A DNA stretch of 64,000 nt from CAWCUU01 sp963798855 (GCA_963798855.1 CAWCUU010000001.1:868001-932000), one strand, 5' to 3'; counted from the first letter of the stretch, positions 47,274 through 56,548 are shown. The notes: a model not told the origin generated them from the sequence alone. A program made the numbers and translations.

Positions 47274-47464
47274 ACACTCCCGGGTCGCGTCGCGATGCCG
47301 GAGACCACCTCCGGCGCCCGTGAATATGGCACGGCCGGGGCCGGCTCGCGACGGCCTCCCGGTCGCGTCAGGCATTCCCCTACTTCGATAAGGAAATCCC
47401 CTATCGCGCCCGGGCGCGATGCACCGTAGGGTGGCGACATGCAGCACTTCCCGAGTTCCGGCAC
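47274..47464. repeat. 191-bp direct repeat, copy 2
   Basis: Exact copy of 45591-45781. It differs from the first copy only in its surroundings: on the left it faces the SGNH remnant instead of the amidohydrolase start, and on the right it is followed after 46 bp by the cytochrome gene. It may supply promoter sequence to the cytochrome gene. Confidence 0.95.
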
Positions 47465-47510
47465 ACTCCGGCCGGGCCTCCCCTGATATTTCCAGCCCGG
47501 CTGGTCCGCG

Positions 47511-49679
47511 ATGGCCACCAACAATGTCGCCCACAGCTCACGCGTCGACGAGTGGCGGAGCCGTCTGCTTCTGACGGTCGGCGGTCTGCTCCTCGCGGAA
47601 ACGCTGACGGGACTCTCGATCTGGTTGCTGCCGTTCAGCGTCTCCAACCAGGTGGTGGTTCTCCTCCACACGGTCGTCGGCCTGGCGCTGCTGGGCCCGT
47701 TCGGCTGGTACCAGCTCCGTCACTGGCTGCGCTACCGCCGGATCGCGGTATCCCACCAGGTGTTAACGGGCTACTTCGCGATGGCGGCGACGCTGACGGC
47801 GCTCTTCAGCGGCCTGGTGCTGACCTGGCAGGCGGTGTTCGGGATGCGGATCGGGTACGGCTGGGACCTGGCGCACATCATCGCCACCTTCGGACTCGTG
47901 GCGGCGTCGCTGCCGCACCTGGTGGTTCCGGTGCTGCGGGCGCGCACGGCCAGCCTCCGGGGCGCGGAGGGCGCGACGCTGGCGGCGCAACGGCGATTCG
48001 CGGTCGGCGCGACGCTGCTTGCGGCGATCGTGCTGAGCCTCGTCGGTCTCGCCTGGGCGTACCGGCCTACGCCGCTGAACAACCGGTTCCCGGAGGATTA
48101 CAGCTACCTCTACGGGAAAGACCGCCCCTTCGCGCCCAGTCTCGCGGCCACGAGCACCGGCGGCGCGATCGACGCGCGTATCCTCGCGGGTTCGGAGTCC
48201 TGCGGCAGGGGGGGCTGCCATCAGCAGATCCTGCGGGAGTGGCAGGCGAGCGCCCACCGCTACTCGGCGATGGACGTTGCCTTCCAGAAGGTGCAGAGCG
48301 TGATGGCGCAGCAGAACGGGCCCGAGTCCACGCGCTACTGTGGCGGCTGCCACGACCCGATCTCGCTGTTCTCCGGGGCCAAGACCGTTTTCACCAGCGA
48401 GCTGACCAACGAGGCGGGGTACCAGGAGGGCGTTTCCTGCATCGTATGCCACGCCATCAAGAAGGTCGACGTCCAGGGGAACGCGGCCTACGTACTCGTT
48501 CCGCCGGAGCGCTACATGTTCGAGCTGCGATCGGGGGCGGCGCCGCGATTCCTGAGCGGCTTCCTGATTCGAGCGTATCCGCGACACCACAAGGAGACGC
48601 TCGAGCACACGCTCTTCAAGAGTCCGGAGTTCTGCGGCGCCTGTCACAAGCAGTTCATCGACGAGCAGATCAACCAGGTGGGCTGGGTGCAGCTCCAGAA
48701 CCAGTACGACAACTGGCGCAAGAGCCGCTGGAACCACCAGCCCGACCCCACCAAGACGACCGAGTGCCGGGAGTGCCACATGCCGCTGCTGGAAACAGGA
48801 GACCCGAGCAGCGGCGACGACCACGATTACAACCGGACTGCGGCCGACGGGAAGCACCGCAGCCACCGCTTCCTGGCGGGCAACCAGATGATGCCTCTGG
48901 TCCTGAAGCTGCCCGGGGCCGAGGAGCAGGTGCGGCTCACCGAGGAGTGGCTCCAGGGAAAGATCCCGATCCCGGAGATTGCCGAGAAGTGGAAGCCGGG
49001 CACCGCGATCCCGATCGAGCTGAGGGTGCCGGAGGAGGTGAGGCCCGGGCAGGTGATCCAAATGCGGGTCTCGATCACGAACAACAAGGCCGGTCACGAG
49101 TTCCCGACGGGTCCACTGGACATCATCCAGGCGTGGCTCCACGTGACCGTGCGCGACCAGGACGGCGAGCTGGTGTTCGAGTCGGGAGGCCGGGACGCCC
49201 GCCACTTCATCCAGCCCGGCTCGTTCATATTCAAGGCGGAGCCCGTCGACCAGTATGGCAACCTGATCGATCGCCATAACCTGTGGGAGATGGTGGGGGT
49301 CCGCTACAAGCGCGCCGTGTTCCCGGGCTTCTCGGACGAGGCAGAGCTCTCGTTCGAGGCTCCGAGCGCCCACGGCGCTTCCCGCCCCGCACTGAACAGC
49401 ACCCCGGTGGTACCCCGCGGCGGGCGGAGCGCGACCGGTGCCGCGGGCGTGCAGGAGCTGCACGTCTCCGCGCAGCTCATGTACCGCAAGTTCGACCAAT
49501 TTCTCCTGAACTACCTCTTCGGCGAGGATGCGGGGATCACCGCGCCCGCCACGGTGCTGTCGGCGGACACCGCGACGATCCGCGTGGTCCCGGCGGTGCC
49601 CGGAAGGCGCCTCTCCCGCACGAGGCATTCGCCGGGGAGCCAGGCGACCGTCGGCATCGTCCCGGGCGCGATGGAGTGA
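47511..49679 (+). CDS. Membrane-anchored multihaem cytochrome c (cytochrome c554-like)
   Basis: 722-aa protein. The first 190 residues contain four or five hydrophobic helices with several histidines, like a small b-type membrane domain. The rest is periplasmic with haem motifs CGGCH (277), CIVCH (310), CGACH (375) and CRECH (419), plus a CX4CH motif CGRGGCH (231). A beta-rich region follows (VSITNNKAGHEFPTGPLDIIQ). It may carry electrons between quinones and a periplasmic partner. Its stop overlaps the ATG of the UnbV-like gene, so the two are likely one unit. No cytochrome maturation genes are nearby. Confidence 0.85.
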   Translation: MATNNVAHSSRVDEWRSRLLLTVGGLLLAETLTGLSIWLLPFSVSNQVVVLLHTVVGLALLGPFGWYQLRHWLRYRRIAVSHQVLTGYFAMAATLTALFSGLVLTWQAVFGMRIGYGWDLAHIIATFGLVAASLPHLVVPVLRARTASLRGAEGATLAAQRRFAVGATLLAAIVLSLVGLAWAYRPTPLNNRFPEDYSYLYGKDRPFAPSLAATSTGGAIDARILAGSESCGRGGCHQQILREWQASAHRYSAMDVAFQKVQSVMAQQNGPESTRYCGGCHDPISLFSGAKTVFTSELTNEAGYQEGVSCIVCHAIKKVDVQGNAAYVLVPPERYMFELRSGAAPRFLSGFLIRAYPRHHKETLEHTLFKSPEFCGACHKQFIDEQINQVGWVQLQNQYDNWRKSRWNHQPDPTKTTECRECHMPLLETGDPSSGDDHDYNRTAADGKHRSHRFLAGNQMMPLVLKLPGAEEQVRLTEEWLQGKIPIPEIAEKWKPGTAIPIELRVPEEVRPGQVIQMRVSITNNKAGHEFPTGPLDIIQAWLHVTVRDQDGELVFESGGRDARHFIQPGSFIFKAEPVDQYGNLIDRHNLWEMVGVRYKRAVFPGFSDEAELSFEAPSAHGASRPALNSTPVVPRGGRSATGAAGVQELHVSAQLMYRKFDQFLLNYLFGEDAGITAPATVLSADTATIRVVPAVPGRRLSRTRHSPGSQATVGIVPGAME

Positions 49680-52327
49680 TGGCCCCGATCTGGAGCCGAG
49701 TGCCACGGAGGAAGCTGCTGGTCGCGGTGACCGTGGCCGGCAGCCTCGTTTTCGTCGTGGCGGCCGCCCTGTTCGTTCGATCGAGTATCCGGCGGCCGGC
49801 GACGTACCGGCCCGGAGAGCCCGTGAACGGGGTGGTGTCCGGGCTCGACCGCCGACTCCCCGCGGACTACCCGCGCGTCGTCTTCACCAATGTCACGCAA
49901 GCGGCAGGCATCCACTTTCGCCACTTCCCGGGCCGGCGCTCGAGTCAGCTCCCCGAGGACATGGGATCCGGCGCCGCCTGGGGCGATTACGACGGCGACG
50001 GCTGGCTCGACCTGTACGTGGTCAACGAGGTGGGCCCGCTGACCTTGACCCCGCAGCAGGTCGCCGACTCGCCCGGCCGCGCGTCACTGTACCACAACGA
50101 GCGCGACGGCTCGTTCCGCGAGGTCGCCGAGCAGGCGGGGGTCGCCTTCCGCGGCTGGGGCATGGCGGCCGCCTGGGCCGACTACGATGGCGACGGCCGC
50201 CTCGACCTCGTGGTCACGGCGTACGGCAGCCTCGCCCTCTACCGCAACCAGGGGGACGGCACGTTCCGCGACGTCACGCGGCAAGCGGGCCTCGCCGCTT
50301 ACCACGGCTTCTGGACCGGCGCTTCGTGGGCCGACTACGACCGCGACGGCGATCTGGATCTCTACGTCACCGGCTACGTGAAGTACGAGTCGATCCACGG
50401 CGGCCAGCCTTCGTCCCAGTACGACGTCGTCGTCCCGGCGAGCCTCAACCCGTCCGCCTTCCGTCCGGAGCCGAACCTCCTCTTCCGCAACAACGGCCGC
50501 GGCACGTTCAACGAGGTCGCCGCGGCGGCCGGCGTGCAGGACCTGGAAGGTCGCAGCCTATCGGCTTCCTGGTCGGACCTCGACGAGGACGGCTGGCCCG
50601 ATCTCTACGTGGCGAACGACATCTCCGACAACGTGCTGTACCGAAACCGCGGCGACGGCACCTTCGCGGACGTCAGCCACCCGGCGCTCGTGGCCGACTA
50701 CCGCGGGGCGATGGGCCTGGCCGTGGGCGACTGGAACGGCGACGGCGACACCGACATCTTCATCACCCACTGGCTCGCCCAGGAGAACGCGCTCTACGAC
50801 AATAAGCTCGCGCCAGGGTTACGGTTCGCTGGATACGCGCCCCGTCCACCCGCTCCAGTTCGGGGACGAGGCCGACCGCCGGGGCCTCGGCCAGATCGCG
50901 CTCGATTACGTCGGCTGGGGAACCTCGTTCCTCGATTACGACAACGACGGCCGCCCCGATCTCATGGTGGTCAATGGCAGCACGCTGCAGGAAGCCCGGG
51001 CGCCCGAGCGCCTCGTCCCCATCCGCGACGTGCTCTTCTGGAATCGCGACTCGAAGGACGGCTTCTACGACGTGTCCGCCGTGGCGGGGCCGTATTTCCG
51101 CAAGACGTACGTTGGCCGCGGCCTCGCCATCGCCGATTACGACAACGATGGCGATCTGGACGTGTTCATCGTGAACAACGGCGGCCCGGGCGTTCTGCTC
51201 CGCAACGACGGCGGCAACCAGGAGCGGTGGCTCGAGATCCGGCTCGAGGGCAGGCGCAGCAACCGGGACGCGATCGGTGCCCGCGTCCGGATCGTGGCCG
51301 GCGGGGCCATTCAGCTGTTCGAGGTCGGCGCACAAAGCTCCTACCTGTCGCAGGACAGCCGCATTGCCCACTGGGGCCTCGGTGCCGACACGAAGGTCGA
51401 TACACTCGACGTACGCTGGCCCAGCGGCCTGCAGCAGCGCTTTCATGACGTGCCGGTGGATCGGCGGCTGCTGCTCGTCGAGGGGATGAGCCCCGTGGCG
51501 GATACGGCGGCACGACCGGGACGCGGCATGGCCGCTGTCGCCGCGGCCGGCACGGACGGCGCCACGGCGGGCGGCGCCGTGCAGCGCTTCTGGGCGCTCT
51601 TCCGCGAGGCGACGGCGCGGCGGATCGCGGGGCGGCCCGAGGAAGCGGAGACCCTCTATGAGGCGGCGCTCGAGCTGAATCCCGCGCACGAGAGTGTCCT
51701 CTACTACCTGGGCAGCGTGCGACTGGAGCTGGGCGACTTCCGTGGCGCCGGCCGGGCCTGGGAACGGCTGATCCAGGTCGACCCGCGCAGCGCAAAGGGC
51801 TTCGCCCGGCTGGGTGACGCTCCACTCCTGCCTGACTCGAGGCGCGCCGGTGGATCTGCCTCGAGCCGAGCGCGAGTTCCGCCGCACCCTCGCCATCAAC
51901 GGCGAGCAGATCGGCCCGCGCCTGAGTCTGGCCGTGGTGGCGTTGCTGCGCGGCGCGCCGAGCGAGGCCGAAAAGGGCCTGGACCTGGTGCTCGGCACGG
52001 ATGCGAAGAGTGCAACCGCGCACTTCCTGAAGGGCTACCTCGCGTGGCGGCGCGGCGAGCGGAAGTCCGCGGCAGCGGAGTTCCGCGCCGCCGTGAAGTC
52101 AGCGCACGCCGCGCCACCGCTGGCCGGGGTCACCGGCGAGAATGATGCTCGGGGCGGCGGACCTGCAGACGGCCGCCAGCCGCCCTGCGGCGAGGTTGCA
52201 AAGGCGAGCGAGGGCCTGCGTGCCGTCCCGCTCTCGGACGGTGCGGCCCTCGAACGCGAGAATGGACGGCCTCTACCGGAGGCTGTGGGCGCTGCTCGGC
52301 CGGCCGCATCCCGCGCCGGCGAGCTGA
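49679..52327 (+). pseudogene. CRTAC1/UnbV-type FG-GAP - ASPIC - TPR protein, frameshifted
   Basis: Membrane-anchored or exported protein (helix at residues about 10-30) with seven calcium-binding repeats of the type DYDGDGWLDL, a UnbV/ASPIC domain (IGARVRIVAGGAIQLFEV, SQDSRIAHWGLG) and TPR repeats (YEAALELNPAHES). The frame breaks at about 50813 (extra C after DNKLA; sense resumes at QGYGSLDTRP) and at about 51819 (sense resumes at LHSCLTRGAPVDL). A third shift near 52240-52260 would bring it to DGLYRRLWALLGRP and a stop at 52327. Co-occurs with the cytochrome above. True inactivation and sequence error are not distinguishable here. Confidence 0.75.
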
Positions 52328-52372
52328 CGAGGCAGGAACAGCGCTGGCACGCTGGCTCTCTCCGCAATGTGA

Positions 52373-53125
52373 TCAGAGATTCTCGAACACGGCGATCACC
52401 GGTCCATGGTCGCTCGTGCCGAAGTCGCGGCGCACGATGCAGGACGTGGTGCGCTCAGCCATGGCGCGACTCGCCAGGATGAGGTCGAGGCGCCAGCCGA
52501 TGTTTCGGGCGCGCAGGTTCCGCCACGGCGCCCACCACGTGAACAGGTCCGCGCTCTCCGGCTCCATCTCCCGGTGAACGTCGACCAGACCGCGGTCGAT
52601 GATGCGCTCGAGCAAGGCGCGCTCCTCGGGTCGCTGACCGATGGCGTTCGGCTTGCGCTCCTTTGGGTGCACGTCCATGTCGCTTCGCGTGACGTTCATG
52701 TCGCCACAGAGAACCAGGGACTGGCCGGCCGCCTCCTGCGCCGCGGCGAAGGCGTCGAGGGCCTCCAGGAAGCGCAACTTCGCGGCGAAATCCTTGCCGC
52801 CGTTCGGCACATAGATCGACGCGACGGTGAAGCCCGGCAGTCGGGCCGTGACGATCCGGCTCTCGAAGTCGAACTCCGGGTGCCGGAAGGCGGGAGGCTC
52901 CGGAGCGGCCGCTTGCGTGACATGCAAAGCGACCCCGGAGTATCCCTTCAAGCCGTGCCAGTAGCACCAGTAACCGTCGATCTCGCAGAGCCACATCGGC
53001 AGTTGATCGAACGATGCTTTGATCTCCTGCAGGCACAAGACGTCGGGCCGTTCCTGCTCGATGAACTCGCGGAGCTGCTCCTCGCGCGCGCGCACTCCGT
53101 TCACGTTCCAGGTCGCGATCTTCAT
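52373..53125 (-). CDS. xth: Exodeoxyribonuclease III
   Basis: 250-aa AP endonuclease/3'-exonuclease for base excision repair. Metal and catalytic segments: ATWNVNGVRAR, LCLQEIKA, CGDMNVTRSDMDVH, the RNIGWRLDLILAS motif and the C-terminal TSDHGPV. Length fits the family. It converges on the UnbV gene, and no intrinsic terminator is seen between them. Confidence 0.95.
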   Translation of the reverse strand: MKIATWNVNGVRAREEQLREFIEQERPDVLCLQEIKASFDQLPMWLCEIDGYWCYWHGLKGYSGVALHVTQAAAPEPPAFRHPEFDFESRIVTARLPGFTVASIYVPNGGKDFAAKLRFLEALDAFAAAQEAAGQSLVLCGDMNVTRSDMDVHPKERKPNAIGQRPEERALLERIIDRGLVDVHREMEPESADLFTWWAPWRNLRARNIGWRLDLILASRAMAERTTSCIVRRDFGTSDHGPVIAVFENL

Positions 53126-53320
53126 GACCGACGGTCGCTGCGGTACCTCCTCGATTCCTCGCTCATCAGGGTTGACTACCCCATCGAGGCGCTTGGGGTC
53201 GAGCCGGGAACGGTGCGGTCCACAGACAGCTACCGCTTAATGGATCGATCCGCCGACACAAGATGGCAGGGCCGCGCATGAAGGGCTCGGCGCGGACGCC
53301 GTCGGCCCCTCGCCACCTCC

Positions 53321-53349
53321 TTGACACCGCGGCACCCCCGTCGCATCAT
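53321..53349 (+). promoter_or_regulatory. Strong sigma70-type promoter TTGACA-N17-CATCAT
   Basis: TTGACA at 53321-53326 and CATCAT at 53344-53349 with 17-bp spacing. It directs transcription into the tandem palindromes and the padR-like remnant. Confidence 0.6.
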
Positions 53350-53352
53350 TCC

Positions 53353-53380
53353 CATAGAACTCTATGCATAGAACGCTATG
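53353..53380. promoter_or_regulatory. Two tandem operator palindromes CATAGAACTCTATG and CATAGAACGCTATG
   Basis: Two abutting 14-bp dyads: the first is perfect (CATAGA/TCTATG), the second has 5-bp arms. They begin 3 bp downstream of the -10 of the promoter above and would cover the transcription start, a repressor arrangement. A related half-site pair lies upstream of the ADOP permease at 18138-18170. Confidence 0.6.
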
Positions 53381-53384
53381 AAAC

Positions 53385-53434
53385 GCGCGGTTCTACTCGA
53401 TCACCGCCGCGGGCGAGGCGCAGCTGGCGTGAGG
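53385..53434 (+). pseudogene. C-terminal fragment of a PadR-type regulator
   Basis: A 15-residue reading NARFYSITAAGEAQLA followed by TGA closely resembles the RFYxLTxxGxxQL strand-helix near the end of PadR winged helices. It has no start codon; the coding sequence for the rest of the protein is missing between the operators and this fragment. PadR genes commonly accompany ADOP permeases. The call rests on a short match. Confidence 0.4.
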
Positions 53435-53620
53435 GGGTCCTTCCTGAGGCGTCGTGAGCGACCCGCTACCGCGCCACCGCGTCGTGGACGACCCAGGAGG
53501 CGGCTGGCACGAGAAGCAGGATCACCCGCATGAACGGATTCCCGGTCCGGGCAGTGGGTCCGGCCGCGAGGTCGGTGGTTCCGTCGCGAACGTTGCCGCA
53601 TTCCGGCCGGCCGCGCTCTA

Positions 53621-53663
53621 CGTCCGACTACGTAGTCGGACGCGCCGCCTCTCGCAGGCGGCG
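53621..53663. other. 22-bp perfect palindrome followed by an 8-bp hairpin
   Basis: The palindrome has 11-bp arms of sequence CGTCCGACTAC and no spacer (53621-53642). It is followed immediately by CGCCGCCT-ctcgc-AGGCGGCG (53643-53663). No gene starts close by. Confidence 0.75.
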
Positions 53664-54087
53664 GGGGGAAGCAGTTCCGGTCGGGCAGGGACCTTCGCGC
53701 GGCAAATTGACTCAGTCCCGCGCCGGCCCGGCAGGCGCCACACGCCCTCGCCGAACTTGGGATGGCCGGCATCGCTCGCTGGGGACTCCGCGACAACGCC
53801 GACGCGATGCTCGATCAAGCGGACCGCGAGTTTCGCCCGGACATCGCCCGGCCCCGGGTACCGAGGCTCGAAGTATACCGAAGCTCGAAGGGTAGCGCGG
53901 CGGCCGATGAATTGCCCATCTTGTCTGCGCGCGACGCTGGTTCGCCTCGCGCTACCGTGTTGAGGTGCGAAGTAGGCTGCTTCTGCAACACAAAGGTACC
54001 GCTTGTTCCGGCCACTGAAGAGAGCCGAAACCGAGCGTCGAAGAAAGATCGTAAACAACGGTGTAGCCTCAGTTTAAGCAGTAGCTG

Positions 54088-54170
54088 GCCGGGGTGGCGG
54101 AATGGCAGACGCGGGAGACTCAAAATCTTCTGGGCTTCGGCTCATGCGGGTTCGACCCCCGCCCCCGGCA
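54088..54170 (+). tRNA. tRNA-Leu (anticodon CAA)
   Basis: 83-nt tRNA. Acceptor stem GCCGGGG pairs with CCCCGGC, followed by discriminator A; anticodon loop CTCAAAA gives CAA (UUG codon). A long variable arm TGGGCTTCGGCTCAT, as in class II tRNAs, and T-arm GCGGG-TTCGACC-CCCGC are present. CCA is not encoded. Confidence 0.93.
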
Positions 54171-54267
54171 CTCGCAGAAGCAACGACCTGAGCGCGCGGC
54201 CTCGAACCATCGTCCCGGGGCCGTGCGCATTATTGTGCCAGTCCCACCGTTTGCGATCCGATCGCTC

Positions 54268-54723
54268 ATGGAACGACGAGACTACATCCTGCGAATGATC
54301 GAGCAGGTCGGGCGCGTCCTGATCGCGCTGCGCGACCGCATCCTCGCCGGCGAGGACCGCAGCGAGGTGCAGCGCCAGCTGCAATGGGCGGCCGCGGAGG
54401 TGGGTCTCGATCTGGGACTGGCGCGCGCGGCGACGATCGACACGCTGCTGCTTTTGATCGCGCCGTCGGGCGAGGTCGAGCCGGCGCGCTGCTGGATGGT
54501 CGCGGAGACGCTCCACCTGGATGGGCTCGAGGCGGAGATCTCGGGCGAGGTGGAGCGCGCACGCTCGAGCTATGAGAAGGCGCGAACGCTCTTTACACTG
54601 GTCGCGCCGCGCGGCGCGTACCTGGTGGGGCTGCCGGAGGCGACGGAACGCATCCGGGAGCTGGACAGGCGGCTCATTGGCTTGGACACCGCAGCTGGAG
54701 AGGCGGAGGTGAGCGGCGATTGA
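54268..54723 (+). CDS. DUF6483-like hypothetical protein
   Basis: 151-aa soluble protein. The N-terminus MERRDYILRMIEQVGRVL and an all-helical repeat-like body (LIAPSGEVEPARCWMVAETLHLDG, ARSSYEKARTLF) resemble DUF6483 proteins, which may form TPR-like bundles. ATG 54268 begins at this family start; the frame extends upstream through the tRNA and is not coding there. Function unknown. Confidence 0.65.
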   Translation: MERRDYILRMIEQVGRVLIALRDRILAGEDRSEVQRQLQWAAAEVGLDLGLARAATIDTLLLLIAPSGEVEPARCWMVAETLHLDGLEAEISGEVERARSSYEKARTLFTLVAPRGAYLVGLPEATERIRELDRRLIGLDTAAGEAEVSGD

Positions 54724-54743
54724 GCGCCGGTGGAGCCGCGGCC

Positions 54744-55223
54744 TCAGCGGTCGGAGTGCCCACCCCGTTTCATGCTCTCGGGAAGGCGGACGGCGACGAC
54801 GCGGCCCCGAGCACACTCGACGTCGCCGGCGGTCACGCTGGCCTCGACCACGACCTTGCGCTCGCCGACTTCGACGGGTCTCGCGCGGACGAGTAGCTCT
54901 TCGCCCGCGGGTGTCGGCTTCAGGAAGTCCACCTCGAGCGATGCGGTGACGAAGCGGGGGGAGGTGTCGAGCCCCGGCCGCCGGCCGCCGGCCACCATTG
55001 ATGCCGCGGCCGCCGTAGCAACGCAGTGGCAATCGATCAGCGAGGCGACGAGGCCGCCGTACACGAAGCCCGGGACGGCGACATGGCTCGGCCGCGGCTG
55101 CAGACGGGCCGTCGCCTCCGCTCCGCTCCACTCACTGCGGATGTGCAGACCCTCAGGATTCAGACGTCCGCAGCCGTAACAGTGCGCGAAGTCGTCCGGA
55201 TAGAGGTCCTGAATCGCGCTCAT
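54744..55223 (-). CDS. PaaI-like hotdog-fold thioesterase
   Basis: 159-aa acyl-CoA thioesterase-like protein. HCYGCGRLNPEGLHI near the N-terminus is typical of this subgroup, followed by the hotdog core GFVYGGLVASLIDCHCVATA, where His/Asp are replaced by YGG...DCH. SLEVDFLKPTPAGEELLVRA is the usual following strand. The start overlaps the stop of the MFS gene. Substrate unknown. Confidence 0.8.
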   Translation of the reverse strand: MSAIQDLYPDDFAHCYGCGRLNPEGLHIRSEWSGAEATARLQPRPSHVAVPGFVYGGLVASLIDCHCVATAAAASMVAGGRRPGLDTSPRFVTASLEVDFLKPTPAGEELLVRARPVEVGERKVVVEASVTAGDVECARGRVVAVRLPESMKRGGHSDR

Positions 55224-56548
55224 CCGGATTGCTCCTTGCTGGTGCGGCTCTTCCGTCCTCCGGCGTCGTCGTCGCTGGATTCCTGGCGGGCCTTGTTCGT
55301 CTTCGTGCGCCACAGCGCGAGCCAGCCGAGGGCGGCGAGGACCGCGGCGGCCAGCCACATGAACGGATATCCTTTGTACGTCGGCATGAAGCTCCTGCCA
55401 AGGTCCACGGCCGCGCCGACCAGCATCGGGGCGAAGATGCGGCCCACGCTGACGGTGATGACGAAGAGGCCGGAGTACTGGCCCTTCTCCTCCTCGCCCA
55501 TGAGGCTGGCGAAGAGAGGGTAGGGCAGCGTCATCATCGCGGCGGCGCCGACACCGGCAATCAGCAGCATGACCACGGCGGACCAGGGCCCGCGGACGAA
55601 GAAGCCGCCGAGCATCGCCGCCACGGCGAGCGCGACGCCGTACTCGAGCAGCCGGCCGCGGTCGTGCTCATCGCCCAGCTTGCCCAGCACCACGGATGAG
55701 ACCCCGATGCTGACGACGAGTGCGATCAACCCGATCGAGGTGGTCGCGACGGAGACCCCGATCACCGCCGTGGCGAAGAGGAAGAAGTACGGGCGGATGC
55801 CGTCCACGGCGCCGTTCCACAGCGCGTTCGCGGCAAGCAGCCACGAGGCCGCGCGGTTCTCCCTGATCTCCGTCCACATGTTCTTGATCGCACCGAGGAT
55901 GCTGCGCCCTTCTCCGCTGCCCCGGTCCTCACCGATCGCGCGCTCGGCCCAGTACGTCGCGACGGTGGAGAGGGCGATCAGCACCCCACAGAGAAGGAAG
56001 GGCAGCGGCTTCCAGATCGAGAAGAGCAGACCGGCCGCGACGAGGCCATAGGCGAGGCCGATGGCGCGATAGACGCTGCGGACGGCCTGTACCCTGGCCC
56101 GCTTCCGGTCCGGCACGGTGTCCACCATCAGCGCCATCAGCGGCGTCATGTAGGTGTGCAGTCCCGCGAAGAAGAGGAACGCGACGCCGGTCATGAGCCA
56201 GTAGCCGGAGAGGAACGGCAGGAGACCGAGCGTGGCGCCCATGACCGGGGCGGCGATCAGGAGGAAGAAGGATCTTCGGCCGAATCTGTGCGCGAGCCCC
56301 TGCGGCAGGTGGTCGCTCATTAGCCCGATGACGAACGGCAGCGCCAGCGCGAACAGACCCTCGCCACCGACGGCGAAGCCGATGAGGAAGGTCGAGCTTG
56401 CGTACTTCCGGATCAGAACCGGCAGTAGCGCGACGAGCACGGTCTGCCCGGCCGCGGCACCGAGCTCGCCGGCGGTCAACGCGTATTCGCCGAGAGTGAG
56501 GCCTTCCTTCTCACCCGAGCGCTTGCGTCCCGGTCCGGAGCCGCTCAC
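55220..56548 (-). CDS. Major facilitator superfamily transporter
   Basis: 442-aa MFS permease with 12 hydrophobic helices and a charged central loop (RAIGEDRGSGEGRS). The conserved loop 2-3 motif is present as GLMSDHLPQGLAHRFGRR, similar to the sugar/cation (GPH-like) or SLC45-type group. A basic cytoplasmic tail follows. It overlaps the thioesterase gene by 4 bp. Substrate not predictable. Confidence 0.85.
   Translation of the reverse strand: MSGSGPGRKRSGEKEGLTLGEYALTAGELGAAAGQTVLVALLPVLIRKYASSTFLIGFAVGGEGLFALALPFVIGLMSDHLPQGLAHRFGRRSFFLLIAAPVMGATLGLLPFLSGYWLMTGVAFLFFAGLHTYMTPLMALMVDTVPDRKRARVQAVRSVYRAIGLAYGLVAAGLLFSIWKPLPFLLCGVLIALSTVATYWAERAIGEDRGSGEGRSILGAIKNMWTEIRENRAASWLLAANALWNGAVDGIRPYFFLFATAVIGVSVATTSIGLIALVVSIGVSSVVLGKLGDEHDRGRLLEYGVALAVAAMLGGFFVRGPWSAVVMLLIAGVGAAAMMTLPYPLFASLMGEEEKGQYSGLFVITVSVGRIFAPMLVGAAVDLGRSFMPTYKGYPFMWLAAAVLAALGWLALWRTKTNKARQESSDDDAGGRKSRTSKEQSG

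Larger units (their letters stand above)
53381..54087. other. Gene-poor interval before the tRNA gene
   Basis: About 700 bp without a supported intact gene. Apart from the padR-like fragment it contains a 22-bp perfect palindrome (53621-53642), an adjacent hairpin (53643-53663), a 15-bp direct repeat TACCGARGCTCGAAG (53859-53873 and 53876-53890) and a CATCTTG heptamer at 53918. Open frames here have no family resemblance. Confidence 0.5.

Noticed and set aside
45591..47464. Insertion sequence or composite transposon
   Set aside because: The repeats have no terminal inverted repeats and the block has no transposase-like frame on either strand.
54094..54267. Extension of the DUF6483-like gene through the tRNA
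   Set aside because: It would translate the tRNA sequence; the family N-terminus begins at 54268.
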